A program made the translations under genes and the position numbers. Below, piece after piece: positions 7,594 through 13,615 of a stretch of 13,615 nucleotides of DNA (the first letter of the stretch is position 1; every line of letters starts with the position of its first letter). The stretch is from contig JAJDBI010000198.1 of the NCBI GenBank assembly GCA_029261435.1, positions 1-13,615 on the forward strand, given 5' to 3'. Source of the DNA: Nitrospinaceae bacterium. GTDB lineage: Bacteria > Nitrospinota > Nitrospinia > Nitrospinales > VA-1. The notes under the pieces are model-generated. The model did no database searches. It was not told where the DNA came from and was given only the letters and a program-made list of their open reading frames with translations.

Positions 7594-9255
7594 CTAGGCA
7601 CTATTTTTTTCGAATTTGTTTTTATATTTTGAGGTTAGCATTTTGATGAAGGTCTGGGTTTCCTCCATTTGCTTTGAATTATCGTGTTTTTTAAATATCT
7701 GATGTGCCAGTTTTGCATGCATGAGTGCATTTCGCCCATCCCCCATTTCGGCATAAACTTTTCCTATTTTCAGGTGAGTCTCAGCGCTTTTGTGATTAAA
7801 AGTGAGAGATAACTTGTATGCCCAGGCGGCTTGTTCGTAACTTCCCAGTAACAGACTTTGGTTGTCTGAGAGGTTGAATATTTTCTGTCTCTCCTCATCG
7901 TCCTTTTGCGCATTGATGAAATGCTGGGCATCCAGATAGGCGTCTCCCAGCTTTTCCAGCAAAGCTCCAGGGTCGCCGCTTTTCATTTTAAGTTCACCTT
8001 TCAAGCTGGCAATATTTTTACTGAACCGCGATGCTTTTTCCTGAGGAGACTCTTCGGAAGTTTTAGCTGGGGCTTTTGCAACGGTGACCACTTCACCATC
8101 ATCGAGAGTCTCATCCAGATTTTTTGGAATCACGACGCCCTCAGGCTTGTCTTGTTTTCCTTGAGAACCTGGTAAGTCCTGTCCTTCATTGATGGCGAGA
8201 TCAAGTTGCTTGGAGCCCGACTTCGTATCAATTCGCTTTTCAATTTTTCGTCGCGCAGGTTGCCTTTTTGGTTTTTTACTTGGTTTTTGTTTAAGAGGTT
8301 GCTTTTTTGCCGATCGAACATATTTTTTCTTTTTTAATTTATTTCGATTAGAGTCCCGTTTTAGTTCAGCGATTCTTTGATTTTTAGTATTTTTCAAAGC
8401 GGCTAGAACTTCCTGCTGTGAGTTTTCAGAATCCCGTTTTTGCGCTTGCTGCCTTCTTTGCATGATTTCACGGGTTTCCTTCATATCGGCCATTAGTTCT
8501 TGAGTGATACTTTTGGAAGCTTGCTTGTAATCACTTTGGCTCTTCTTGAGGGTGTTGCCGGCTTCAAGCATTGCTGCATCTGATTTGGACCGGGAATCAT
8601 CCAGAGTTAGTTTTTGTTCCTTCTTAATATTGTTGCTGGCCTCACGACTCGATTGCAGTACTTCTTCAGAGTCCACTTTCGCGGAGTTCATTTCTTTTCG
8701 TGCTTCTACAAGTGTACCTTGAAGTGCTGCGGTTTCCTGCCTCCAGACCTCCTTTTGTTCATCAAGAACTTCTTTGATCTCTTTAGTTAGAGTCTTGGCT
8801 TCCTGACGCATCTTTTGTAATTCTTTGCGCATTTCCTCCTGACCATCAGCAAAATCCTGCTTCGACTTTTCCAAAGCAGCCATTATTTCTTCTTTAATGC
8901 GCTGGGTTTCTCCTTGCAGTCCTTCAAGTTCTGCCTTCAACTTGAGAGCTTCCTCTTTCATGGATAGGGCAATTTCTGCCATGATGCGTTGCATTTCCAG
9001 ACGGATTTGTTCCATCTCCTCTCGCAGGATTTCTTGCTCCAATAGCATTTCTTCCCGCAGGATTTCCTGGTCCTTTAAAGTTTCCTGGATGAGGTCCTTA
9101 TCAAATTTTTGAGGAGCAAATTCTTGAGCATAGGCAGGGGTATAAAGAGCAAGGCACGACAAAAACAGGAACCTGAAGAAAAAGCTCCGAACGGCTATGC
9201 GGAGAATAGTCGAGCGACATGAACTTTTTGCTAAAGAAGCGTTTTTCATTGCCAA
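7594..9255 (-). CDS. Exported coiled-coil protein with C-terminal TPR-like helices
   Basis: I do not recognise this 553-residue protein as a named family. The N-terminus is a Sec signal peptide: a basic region to about R23, a hydrophobic core SFFFRFLFLSCLAL (24-37), and a likely cleavage after AYA at 43. Residues 55-300 are a long charged coiled coil starting with three 11-residue units (61-71, 72-82, 83-93; QEILREEM occurs in the first two). A very basic, low-complexity stretch follows (about 299-341, rich in K and R), then an acidic/polar linker, then helices typical of TPRs (about 430-550, including AETHLKIGKVYAEMGDGRNALMHAKLA). A scaffold or cell-envelope role is possible but not shown. 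The start may be TTG at 9255 or ATG at 9249, two codons later; neither has a clear Shine-Dalgarno sequence. Apparent similarity to other coiled coils should be treated as compositional. Confidence 0.8.
   Translation of the reverse strand: MAMKNASLAKSSCRSTILRIAVRSFFFRFLFLSCLALYTPAYAQEFAPQKFDKDLIQETLKDQEILREEMLLEQEILREEMEQIRLEMQRIMAEIALSMKEEALKLKAELEGLQGETQRIKEEIMAALEKSKQDFADGQEEMRKELQKMRQEAKTLTKEIKEVLDEQKEVWRQETAALQGTLVEARKEMNSAKVDSEEVLQSSREASNNIKKEQKLTLDDSRSKSDAAMLEAGNTLKKSQSDYKQASKSITQELMADMKETREIMQRRQQAQKRDSENSQQEVLAALKNTKNQRIAELKRDSNRNKLKKKKYVRSAKKQPLKQKPSKKPKRQPARRKIEKRIDTKSGSKQLDLAINEGQDLPGSQGKQDKPEGVVIPKNLDETLDDGEVVTVAKAPAKTSEESPQEKASRFSKNIASLKGELKMKSGDPGALLEKLGDAYLDAQHFINAQKDDEERQKIFNLSDNQSLLLGSYEQAAWAYKLSLTFNHKSAETHLKIGKVYAEMGDGRNALMHAKLAHQIFKKHDNSKQMEETQTFIKMLTSKYKNKFEKNSA
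9013..9069 (-). repeat. Hendecad repeat at the start of the coiled coil
   Basis: The segments coding for QEILREEM at residues 63-70 (9046-9069) and 74-81 (9013-9036) are 33 bp apart. They are identical in protein and nearly so in DNA. An 11-residue period gives a right-handed or straight coiled coil, unlike the usual heptad. A third, looser unit follows. Confidence 0.65.
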
Positions 9256-9455
9256 GGATATATAATAATTAGAGGTTTAATTATAATAACTTATCGGCAG
9301 GATGAGGGCAAATTTGACCTCTGGATGAATGTTTCATGGAAAAAACAACAGGAAATATGGAATTATTGCGGAAGATAATACCGGTTGCAGGGTTATCATG
9401 TGGAGGATAGCAAGATATTTTTATGCAGGATTTAATTTTAAGGAAAAGTTGAACG
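9256..9455. promoter_or_regulatory. Divergent intergenic control region (coiled-coil gene / DUF4325 gene)
   Basis: This 200-bp gap separates two divergent genes. On the minus strand TTGCCC (9306-9311) and TATTAT (9283-9288) are 17 bp apart, a fair promoter for the coiled-coil gene. On the plus strand TTATCA (9393-9398) and TATTTT (9416-9421), also 17 bp apart, form a weaker candidate for the DUF4325 gene. AAGGA at 9440-9444 is a possible ribosome-binding site, 11 nt before the ATG at 9456. The matches are partial. Confidence 0.4.
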
Positions 9456-9806
9456 ATGAAAATCAGAATATCCGAATATGTGGGAACTCATTGTGCGTCC
9501 ATCGATGATGGGCAGAAAGTGTATGGTCTGCTAGCTCCAGAGTTTCAGAAGGGGAATCCTATAGAATTGAATTTTGAAGGAGTGGAGTCTATTTTAACTC
9601 CGTTTCTCCACAATTCTATTGGTAGGTTGCTGGGCGAATATGAAAAGGAAACCGTCATGGAGCGATTGGTTTTGTGCAATTTATCGGCAGAACATTTAAA
9701 GCTATTGAATTCATACATTGATCGTAAGGACGCGGAGCAATTTGAAGACGAATCCAGAACTTCTCTTAGAGAGTTGTTTGAAGAGGATGAGTTGGGGGAT
9801 ATTTGA
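9456..9806 (+). CDS. STAS-like DUF4325 domain protein
   Basis: The 116-residue protein looks like the DUF4325 'STAS-like' family: MKIRISEYVG, then a DDGQKVYGLLAPEF helix, the strand IELNFEGVESILTPFLHNSIGRLLG (36-60), and a final LVLCNLSAEHLKLL strand-helix (71-84). The phrase 'LNFEGV..I...FL...IG.L' is the hallmark. The family resembles anti-anti-sigma (SpoIIAA/STAS) folds and often occurs beside ATPase or signalling proteins, but its job is not established. The usual STAS phosphorylated Ser/Thr is not obvious, although S45 and T48 lie near the expected loop. An acidic tail (95-116) is extra. It starts divergently from the exported coiled-coil gene and is followed 65 bp later by a TPR gene on the same strand. 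The family call is from pattern recognition and is fairly secure; function is unknown. Confidence 0.8.
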   Translation: MKIRISEYVGTHCASIDDGQKVYGLLAPEFQKGNPIELNFEGVESILTPFLHNSIGRLLGEYEKETVMERLVLCNLSAEHLKLLNSYIDRKDAEQFEDESRTSLRELFEEDELGDI

Positions 9807-9871
9807 GACACAGGGTAAGTATGAAATTTAAGGATTGAAAAAATACAGGACTGAGAGTATGGAGTGAAGGT

Positions 9872-10252
9872 GTGTTTAGAAAAATTTTTGAAAGCAAAGA
9901 AATCAAGGTGCTGAGAGCGCAGATGGAATCGTCACCCGATGATCCGGCGGCGCACTTTAATCTGGGCGCGGCGTATGAAAAAGCGGGTCGAGCCAAAGAT
10001 GCGATTCGCGAATTTGAAGCAACTATAATGGGCAATCCAAAGTCGGCGGAAGCACATTATAACCTGGCCCTCCTGTATGAAAACCAGGGTGAGGGGGAAA
10101 ATGCCATTCTTCACATTCTTAAAGCCGGGAATCTCTTTAGCAATAAAAATGATCAGGTGAACAAGGTGGAGGCCAGGGGATTGTTGCGGCAGTACTACCG
10201 AAAGTTCAATGTCAAGCCGGAAGATTTTTCACAGGCTGACATGAAGGAATGA
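9872..10252 (+). CDS. Small TPR protein
   Basis: This 126-residue cytoplasmic protein is built round two tetratricopeptide repeats: DPAAHFNLGAAYEKAGRAKDAIREFEATIMGNP (24-56) and SAEAHYNLALLYENQGEGENAILHILKAGNLF (58-89), with the canonical G/A/Y/A/P positions. A short N-terminal helix (MFRKIFESKEIKVLRAQM) precedes them and a charged helical tail follows. No signal peptide or membrane segment is seen. The start is GTG at 9872, with GGAG 7 nt upstream. The frame upstream offers no better codon, because the nearby ATG at 9859 is in another frame and stops at once. TPRs bind other proteins, so this is presumably an adaptor. Its placement after the DUF4325 gene suggests, but does not prove, a shared transcript. 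Confidence 0.85.
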   Translation: MFRKIFESKEIKVLRAQMESSPDDPAAHFNLGAAYEKAGRAKDAIREFEATIMGNPKSAEAHYNLALLYENQGEGENAILHILKAGNLFSNKNDQVNKVEARGLLRQYYRKFNVKPEDFSQADMKE

Positions 10253-10295
10253 GCCGGGATAAAATGGCTCAAGACATTTTAAGTTGAAAATTAAA

Positions 10296-10760
10296 TTATA
10301 TCCCTAATTGTCGAATAGCCTCATAGGTGGCAACACTCACTGCATTGGCGATATTGATGGACCGTATCCGCTCATCATATTGCGGGATACGGTAGGTCTG
10401 CTCTTTGTTCGATTGAATAAGGTCTTTCGGAAGTCCTCTGGTTTCACTACCAAAAAACAGATAGGCACCCGGCTGAAAAGTATGCTGAAAAAAATCTTTC
10501 TCTCCTTTGGTGGAGAAAAATACTTTTTGGGCAGAAGGTGGAATACTTTGAAGAAATATTTCAAGTCCGGAATAGATTTTTACGTTGACGTATTTCCAAT
10601 AATCCAGACCCGCCCGTTTAAGCCGACTGTCACTGATTTCGAATCCAAGCGGTTCTATCAGGTGCAGGGTGCTCCCTGTTGCTAGACACAACCTCCCAAT
10701 TGTTCCCGTGTTCATGGGGATTTCTGGCTCGACTAAAACGATATTTATCTCATGAGGCAT
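10296..10760 (-). CDS. trmL: tRNA (cytidine/uridine-34-2'-O)-methyltransferase TrmL
   Basis: TrmL is a SPOUT-class enzyme that uses S-adenosylmethionine to methylate the 2'-O of the wobble nucleotide in tRNA-Leu (CmAA and cmnm5UmAA). The 154-residue protein is the usual stand-alone catalytic core, with no extra RNA-binding domain. Motif 1 is EPEIPMNTGTIGRLC (11-25), motif 2 is LFFGSETRGLP (101-111), and motif 3 is RSINIANAVSVATYEAIRQLG (133-153 overall). The phrase GLDYWKY (51-57) also matches the E. coli protein, GLDYHEF. The knot-forming glycine, arginine and asparagine positions are intact. The start ATG at 10760 is the natural one for the family; AGGAAA lies about 14 nt upstream, which is rather far. 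The gene converges with the TPR gene (43 bp gap) and diverges from the CBS-domain gene. The assignment is secure at family level. Confidence 0.93.
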   Translation of the reverse strand: MPHEINIVLVEPEIPMNTGTIGRLCLATGSTLHLIEPLGFEISDSRLKRAGLDYWKYVNVKIYSGLEIFLQSIPPSAQKVFFSTKGEKDFFQHTFQPGAYLFFGSETRGLPKDLIQSNKEQTYRIPQYDERIRSINIANAVSVATYEAIRQLGI

Positions 10761-10998
10761 TGGGTTATGTGAGTTTCCTGTTAAGTTGCAGGTTTTATAA
10801 TATAAACGACGTATATCAATAACGTCTTCAAATTCTGACAGTTGTGTGCAACCTTCTGTTATTCATTGCTGCTTTTATCTTGAAAGTATTTTAATGGTAT
10901 TAAAAAGAGCGAATCCCAGGCCTTTATCCGGCATCCAAGAACCACGGACACCGAATCAGTTCTTCATGGTTTTGAAACCTTTTGAAAAGGAGCGGAAC
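10761..10998. promoter_or_regulatory. Divergent gap between trmL and the CBS-domain gene
   Basis: The gap is 238 bp. An AT-rich core includes TATAAT at 10796-10801 on the plus strand, without a convincing -35, and TATTAT-like sequence on the other strand. Close by, GACGT (10808-10812) and ACGTC (10822-10826) form a short dyad. The stretch 10846-10998 is open in frame with the CBS gene, but it reads like non-coding sequence (unconserved, cysteine- and proline-containing) and is better taken as leader. Nothing else is evident. Confidence 0.35.
10987..10992 (+). promoter_or_regulatory. Shine-Dalgarno that sets the CBS-protein start
   Basis: AAGGAG lies 6 nt before ATG at 10999. It is the best ribosome-binding site in the window and points to a start 51 codons inside the longest open frame, exactly where CBS-domain homology begins (MDEIGDYMISPV). 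Confidence 0.85.
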
Positions 10999-11391
10999 AT
11001 GGATGAAATTGGCGATTATATGATATCTCCTGTGCTGAGTATAGATATAGATTCTTCGGTTCAGGAAGCTGCCATGTTTATGACAGCAAACAATATTGGT
11101 TCTTTACTGGTGAAAAAATTTGATGAGTATGTGGGGATTGTGACCGAAACGGACTTGGCTCGAAAAGTATTGGGCAAAGGTCTGGATCCTGACTCTACTG
11201 ACATTGATGAAGTTATGACAAGTCCTGTTCTTTCATTGGATCGTTATCTGCCTATCGAAGAGGCGAATCGGTTTATGCATAAAAATAAGATTCGGCACTT
11301 GGGGGTTACGGAAGAGGATAAAATAGTGGGCATCATTTCGGTTAAAGATTTGGTGGCTTATTTCTCAAAAGATTTTCGTATGCAGGAATAG
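10999..11391 (+). CDS. Tandem CBS-domain protein
   Basis: With the start set at 10999 the product is 130 residues, the normal size for a bare CBS pair (Bateman module). CBS1 runs from IGDYMISPVLSIDIDSSVQEAAMFM to YVGIVTETDLARKVL. CBS2 runs from VDEVMTSPVLSLD-like sequence (IDEVMTSPVLSLD) to IVGIISVKDLVAYF. Both carry the terminal (T/S)xxDL motif that contacts adenosyl ligands. Such proteins sense AMP, ATP, SAM or related nucleotides and relay energy state to a partner. No catalytic, channel or DNA-binding domain is attached here, so the target is not known. The longest open frame would add 51 upstream residues with no CBS homology, and these are rejected as leader. The CPXCG gene starts 11 bp downstream and is probably co-transcribed. 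Confidence 0.9.
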   Translation: MDEIGDYMISPVLSIDIDSSVQEAAMFMTANNIGSLLVKKFDEYVGIVTETDLARKVLGKGLDPDSTDIDEVMTSPVLSLDRYLPIEEANRFMHKNKIRHLGVTEEDKIVGIISVKDLVAYFSKDFRMQE

Positions 11392-11402
11392 ACGGTTCAA
11401 GT

Positions 11403-11585
11403 ATGGAGCAGTACGAACAATTTTTTGTCTGTCCGCATTGTGGCGAGTCGATTTCAATTCTCCTGGATTTGTCGGTATTGAGTCAGGAATATTTAGAGGA
11501 TTGTGAAGTCTGTTGTCGCCCTATAGAAATAAAGTATAAGGTGGATGAAGATGGTGCGGTTGAGTTTGAGGAAGGCCGAGGTTAA
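11403..11585 (+). CDS. CPXCG-motif cysteine-rich small protein
   Basis: A 60-residue protein matching the Cys_rich_CPXCG family. It has CPHCG at 10-14, DLSVLSQEYLEDCEVCCRPIEIKYKVDEDG in the middle, and an acidic tail. The family signature is CPxCGE...DLS...QEYxEDCxVCCRPI. The cysteine pairs CPHC and CEVC probably bind one zinc ion as a small ribbon. It is found widely, mainly in Gram-negative bacteria, as a single-domain protein of unknown function. It follows the CBS protein by 11 bp, without a clear ribosome-binding site of its own, so coupling is likely. It converges with the pentapeptide gene across a 53-bp gap. Small size is normal for this family, so this is a real gene and not a fragment. 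Confidence 0.9.
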   Translation: MEQYEQFFVCPHCGESISILLDLSVLSQEYLEDCEVCCRPIEIKYKVDEDGAVEFEEGRG

Positions 11586-11638
11586 CAGAAAAGGATTCTG
11601 GATTCTTAAATAGAATATCTCGTGCGGATGAGGCTGGT

Positions 11639-12385
11639 TTATTTTTTTGTTTTTTTCCGTTTGGTTTTCTTTTCAATCGCCTTTTGTACTTTGAAGTTAT
11701 CCGCGCCTTCCCATGTTATCTCGAGATAAGAGGGTAGTTGAGTGGCCTTGTCGATTTCGGCAGATTCGATTTGGTCTGGAGTGAGGTTCAGTGCTTGAGA
11801 CAGGTCGACCCCCTTCAAGCGTACATCAATCAGGTTGGCTTTATCGAAATTTGCGCCGACTAAGTTGGTCATGGTGAAATCTGCGGCGACTAAGGTTGCT
11901 TCGGTAAAATCGGCTTCGAGCAGATCTGCTTCATTGAATCGAACTTCACTTAAAACGGACCAGCTGAAATCTGCCCAGCGCAGATCCGCCTCGGAGAAAT
12001 CTGCTGCGACTAATTGGGCATCAGCAAAATAGGCATCATGCAGATCAGCTTTTGACAGGTTGGCTTCCGTTAAGTCGGCTTCAATAAAGTTGGCGTTGCT
12101 TAAATTAGCTCCGCTCAGATTAGTGTTATTGAGGTTTGCTTTTGCCATTTTTGCGTCATGTAAATCCAGCCCTTCGAGATCCAGGTCGGTCAGGATCGCT
12201 CCAAATAAATTGTCTTTGGAGTCCAGCACCTTCTTCTGTGCAGCTTTTTTCTTGGTCTCCAGGCGTTGAAGCTCTTTGAGCTCCGATTCGCTGAGTTCAA
12301 TTCCCTGAGAATCATCAGGGTTTTTTCGGCTTTCTTCTGCCATGAGTGTGTTTGCACTTTTAAAGGTTACAGAGTTTTTCGCCAA
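11639..12385 (-). CDS. Pentapeptide-repeat protein with 28 tandem repeats
   Basis: Residues 59-198 are 28 consecutive pentapeptides of the A(D/N)LxX type with no interruption (NLSGA, NLSNA, NFIEA, DLTEA, NLSKA, DLHDA and so on). They should fold as a right-handed quadrilateral beta-helix of seven coils. Before them is a charged helical region (about 28-55). After them comes LTPDQIESAEIDKATQLPSYL (201-221), a tail common in pentapeptide proteins, then a very basic end (KKTKRKKTKK). Some relatives (Qnr, MfpA, AlbG) mimic DNA and protect gyrase, but those are shaped differently and nothing here points to gyrase. The start is uncertain: TTG at 12385, 9 bp after the GTPase stop, or ATG at 12343, giving 234 residues; neither has a Shine-Dalgarno sequence. 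There is no signal peptide. Fold is certain; function is unknown. Confidence 0.88.
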   Translation of the reverse strand: MAKNSVTFKSANTLMAEESRKNPDDSQGIELSESELKELQRLETKKKAAQKKVLDSKDNLFGAILTDLDLEGLDLHDAKMAKANLNNTNLSGANLSNANFIEADLTEANLSKADLHDAYFADAQLVAADFSEADLRWADFSWSVLSEVRFNEADLLEADFTEATLVAADFTMTNLVGANFDKANLIDVRLKGVDLSQALNLTPDQIESAEIDKATQLPSYLEITWEGADNFKVQKAIEKKTKRKKTKK

Positions 12386-12394
12386 GCCCAGTCA

Positions 12395-13357
12395 TTAGGA
12401 GGTTGTAAAGTTTTTCAGGCTTTCTTCCAGCCTTTGAGGATTCAGGTCCTGGCCTATGAACACCATTTTATTAAGGGGAGAGTCTGATCCCCAGGGTTTG
12501 TCAAACCGGCCCTCAAACATCATGTATACGCTTTGAAAAATATATCGTTCTGTAGAGCCCTCTATGTTCAGAATTCCTTTAGCCCGGAAGACATTCATGC
12601 CTTCGTTAAGTAAAAGCATTTGCAGCCAAAGATTTAAACGATCTGGGTCGACATGACCCGGAAAAGAAAGCGAGACCGAAGATATTGCTTCATCCGTTTC
12701 GTGATGGTGTGTATCGAAAGTGTCGGTCTCTAATGCTGTTTTTAAATCGAATCCTCCAATATTTAATATTTGGTCCAGATCGATCACCGCCTGAGTGGTT
12801 TTACAGACTTTTGCTGTAGGGTTGATCAGGTGCAATTGTTTTTCCAGTTTTTCCATTTCAGGTTCTGTAACCAGATCTGCCTTGTTCAAAAGAATGACGT
12901 TGGAAAATGCAATCTGTTCCCAAACGACTTGTTGTTCTTTTAGAGTGTTCTCGAAATGCTTTGCATCAACCAGAGTGACAATGCCATCAAGGAAAAGGGA
13001 CTTGGAAATTTCATCCTCAATCAGGAAGGCCTGGGCGGTTGGTCCGGAACTGGCAAGGCCAGTGCTTTCAATTAATATGTGATCAAATTTTTTGTGCTGT
13101 TCTAGCAGCCGATTCAGGGTTTCTATCAGGTCCCCGCGAGTGGAGCAACAGATACAACCGTTACTCATTTCAAATATATCCTGGTCGGCACCGATCACAA
13201 ACTCAGAATCTATTCCGATTTCTCCAAATTCGTTCTCTATGACGGCTATTTTCTTCCCGTGATTTTGCTTTAAAATGTAATTCAGGAGTGTGGTTTTTCC
13301 TGAACCGAGGAACCCGGATAACAGAGTCACCGGAATTCCGTTTTCTGAAGTGTTCAT
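12395..13357 (-). CDS. COG0523 (CobW/YjiA-type) metallochaperone GTPase
   Basis: This G3E-family GTPase helps deliver metals, often zinc or cobalt, to target proteins. The 320-residue product has Walker A GFLGSGKT (15-22), ENEFGEIGID (41-50), the metal-binding CxCC motif in GCICC (C68, C70, C71), ESTG (97-100) and the guanine-specificity motif NKAD (158-161). A short histidine cluster, THHHE (216-220), precedes the C-terminal CobW_C domain (from about 226; FRAKGIL 257-263, KPWG 287-290, MVFIGQDLN 298-306). No cobalamin-synthesis genes are nearby, so CobW itself is not implied; ZagA/YeiR/YjiA-type roles are equally possible. The ATG at 13357 lacks a Shine-Dalgarno sequence. An extended -10 promoter lies about 40 bp upstream. 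The pentapeptide gene follows directly. The family is certain and the metal is not. Confidence 0.93.
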   Translation of the reverse strand: MNTSENGIPVTLLSGFLGSGKTTLLNYILKQNHGKKIAVIENEFGEIGIDSEFVIGADQDIFEMSNGCICCSTRGDLIETLNRLLEQHKKFDHILIESTGLASSGPTAQAFLIEDEISKSLFLDGIVTLVDAKHFENTLKEQQVVWEQIAFSNVILLNKADLVTEPEMEKLEKQLHLINPTAKVCKTTQAVIDLDQILNIGGFDLKTALETDTFDTHHHETDEAISSVSLSFPGHVDPDRLNLWLQMLLLNEGMNVFRAKGILNIEGSTERYIFQSVYMMFEGRFDKPWGSDSPLNKMVFIGQDLNPQRLEESLKNFTTS

Positions 13358-13398
13358 AAATTTTTGGTCGATAGTTTTTTCAAGTAATTTCGCCTATT

Positions 13399-13407
13399 AT
13401 TATAACA
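13399..13407 (-). promoter_or_regulatory. Extended -10 promoter for the COG0523 GTPase gene
   Basis: Minus-strand TGTTATAAT fits the extended -10 form TGnTATAAT. Start of transcription near 13392 would give a leader of about 35 nt. No -35 is evident, which extended -10 promoters can tolerate. The surrounding AATGTTATAAT also equals one half of the gammaproteobacterial Zur consensus; see findings. Confidence 0.5.
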
Positions 13408-13505
13408 TTGCAAAAGGGTTCCTACTTTTCATTCTGGAAATATCTGCAATAATATCTTAATCAGAAAACTTTGGTCTGCTTCAAGTTATAAAAGTATGGG
13501 GTGCT

Positions 13506-13615
13506 ATGAGGCATTTTGATAAATTGTATGTCTGGGCTGCGCTGGGGATTCTTATTGTTCTGCCTTTCCTGTTTTTGGATTTCGGCCCGAAGGAGTACCC
13601 TGAACTGAACCGAGC
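13506..13615 (+). CDS. Unrecognised membrane-anchored protein, 3' end cut by window
   Basis: ATG at 13506 opens a frame that runs to the window edge, giving 36 complete residues. The start is basic and polar (MRHFDKLYVW), followed by a hydrophobic segment (AALGILIVLPFLFL, about 11-24) and then FGPKEYPELNR. This looks like a single N-terminal membrane anchor or uncleaved signal sequence; no signal-peptidase site is obvious. GGGG at 13498-13501 is a plausible ribosome-binding site 4 nt ahead. It is divergent from the GTPase gene across a 148-bp gap. Too little is visible to name a family. Confidence 0.6.
   Translation, partial: MRHFDKLYVWAALGILIVLPFLFLDFGPKEYPELNR

Noticed and set aside
9336..9410. 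24-codon ORF upstream of the DUF4325 gene
   Set aside because: It has no ribosome-binding site and no recognisable sequence, and it overlaps the candidate promoter. It is of chance length.
10251..10280. Terminator hairpin after the TPR gene (GAGCC / GGCTC)
   Set aside because: The stem is only 5 bp with a 10-nt loop and no T-run directly after it, which is too weak to call.
11638..11657. T-rich tract after the CPXCG gene as a plus-strand terminator
   Set aside because: No stable hairpin precedes it. The T-run is the antisense of the lysine-rich C-terminus of the pentapeptide protein.
11835..12269. Plus-strand open frames opposite the pentapeptide gene (11835-12032 and 12060-12269)
   Set aside because: They are antisense echoes of the 15-bp repeat. 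Their repeated SA/SS pattern mirrors the pentapeptide codons and they have no ribosome-binding site.
11639..12385. Qnr-type quinolone-resistance protein
   Set aside because: It has the pentapeptide fold but lacks the loops and overall layout of Qnr and has long non-repeat ends. Nothing ties it to gyrase.

Overview
This is a compact, gene-dense stretch of an ordinary bacterial chromosome. It has moderate G+C (mid-40s percent by eye), short intergenic gaps and gene pairs on both strands. I see no rRNA, tRNA, CRISPR array, insertion sequence, phage gene or attachment site. A Sec-type signal peptide on one long protein, HflX, TrmL and a CPXCG cysteine-rich protein fit a Gram-negative-type cell. 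The ferrochelatase, however, is the short kind best known from Firmicutes and Actinobacteria. That mixture would suit a deep-branching lineage such as Nitrospinota, but this is a guess from gene flavour and not a placement.

Layout. (1) 2-1060, plus strand: the 3' part of queG, with its 5' end outside the window. (2) 1061-1356: a gap with a good sigma70-like promoter and a leader carrying a perfect 9-bp-stem hairpin. (3) 1357-5581, plus strand: hemE and hemH overlapping, then a PcrA/UvrD-type helicase 30 bp on. (4) 5616-6905, minus strand: hflX, convergent with the helicase. (5) 7011-9255, minus strand: a stand-alone cyclic-nucleotide-binding-fold protein, preceded by a 553-residue exported coiled-coil/TPR protein. 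(6) 9456-10252, plus strand: a DUF4325 STAS-like protein and a small TPR protein, divergent from the coiled-coil gene. (7) 10296-10760, minus strand: trmL. (8) 10999-11585, plus strand: a two-CBS-domain protein and a CPXCG zinc-ribbon-like protein. (9) 11639-13357, minus strand: a COG0523 (CobW/YjiA-like) metallochaperone GTPase followed by a 28-repeat pentapeptide protein. (10) 13506 to the edge: the start of an unrecognised membrane-anchored protein.

How the genes work together. hemE and hemH are both late haem-synthesis genes and probably share one transcript. queG and trmL both act on the tRNA wobble position but lie 9 kb apart. PcrA and HflX are general maintenance functions (replication/repair and ribosome rescue). 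The 7.0-10.25 kb segment is the least explained part. It holds a ligand-sensing fold, an exported coiled-coil protein with C-terminal TPR-like helices, a STAS-like domain and a cytoplasmic TPR protein around one divergent control region. The 12-13.5 kb pair joins a metal-trafficking GTPase to a pentapeptide-repeat protein, behind a promoter whose -10 region resembles half of a Zur box.

Start codons need care here. The cyclic-nucleotide-binding protein appears to start at TTG with a good Shine-Dalgarno sequence. The TPR protein starts at GTG. The CBS protein should start 51 codons inside the longest open frame. I found no convincing undescribed system. The findings are mostly regulatory elements, one uncharacterised gene neighbourhood and a few unusual residues.
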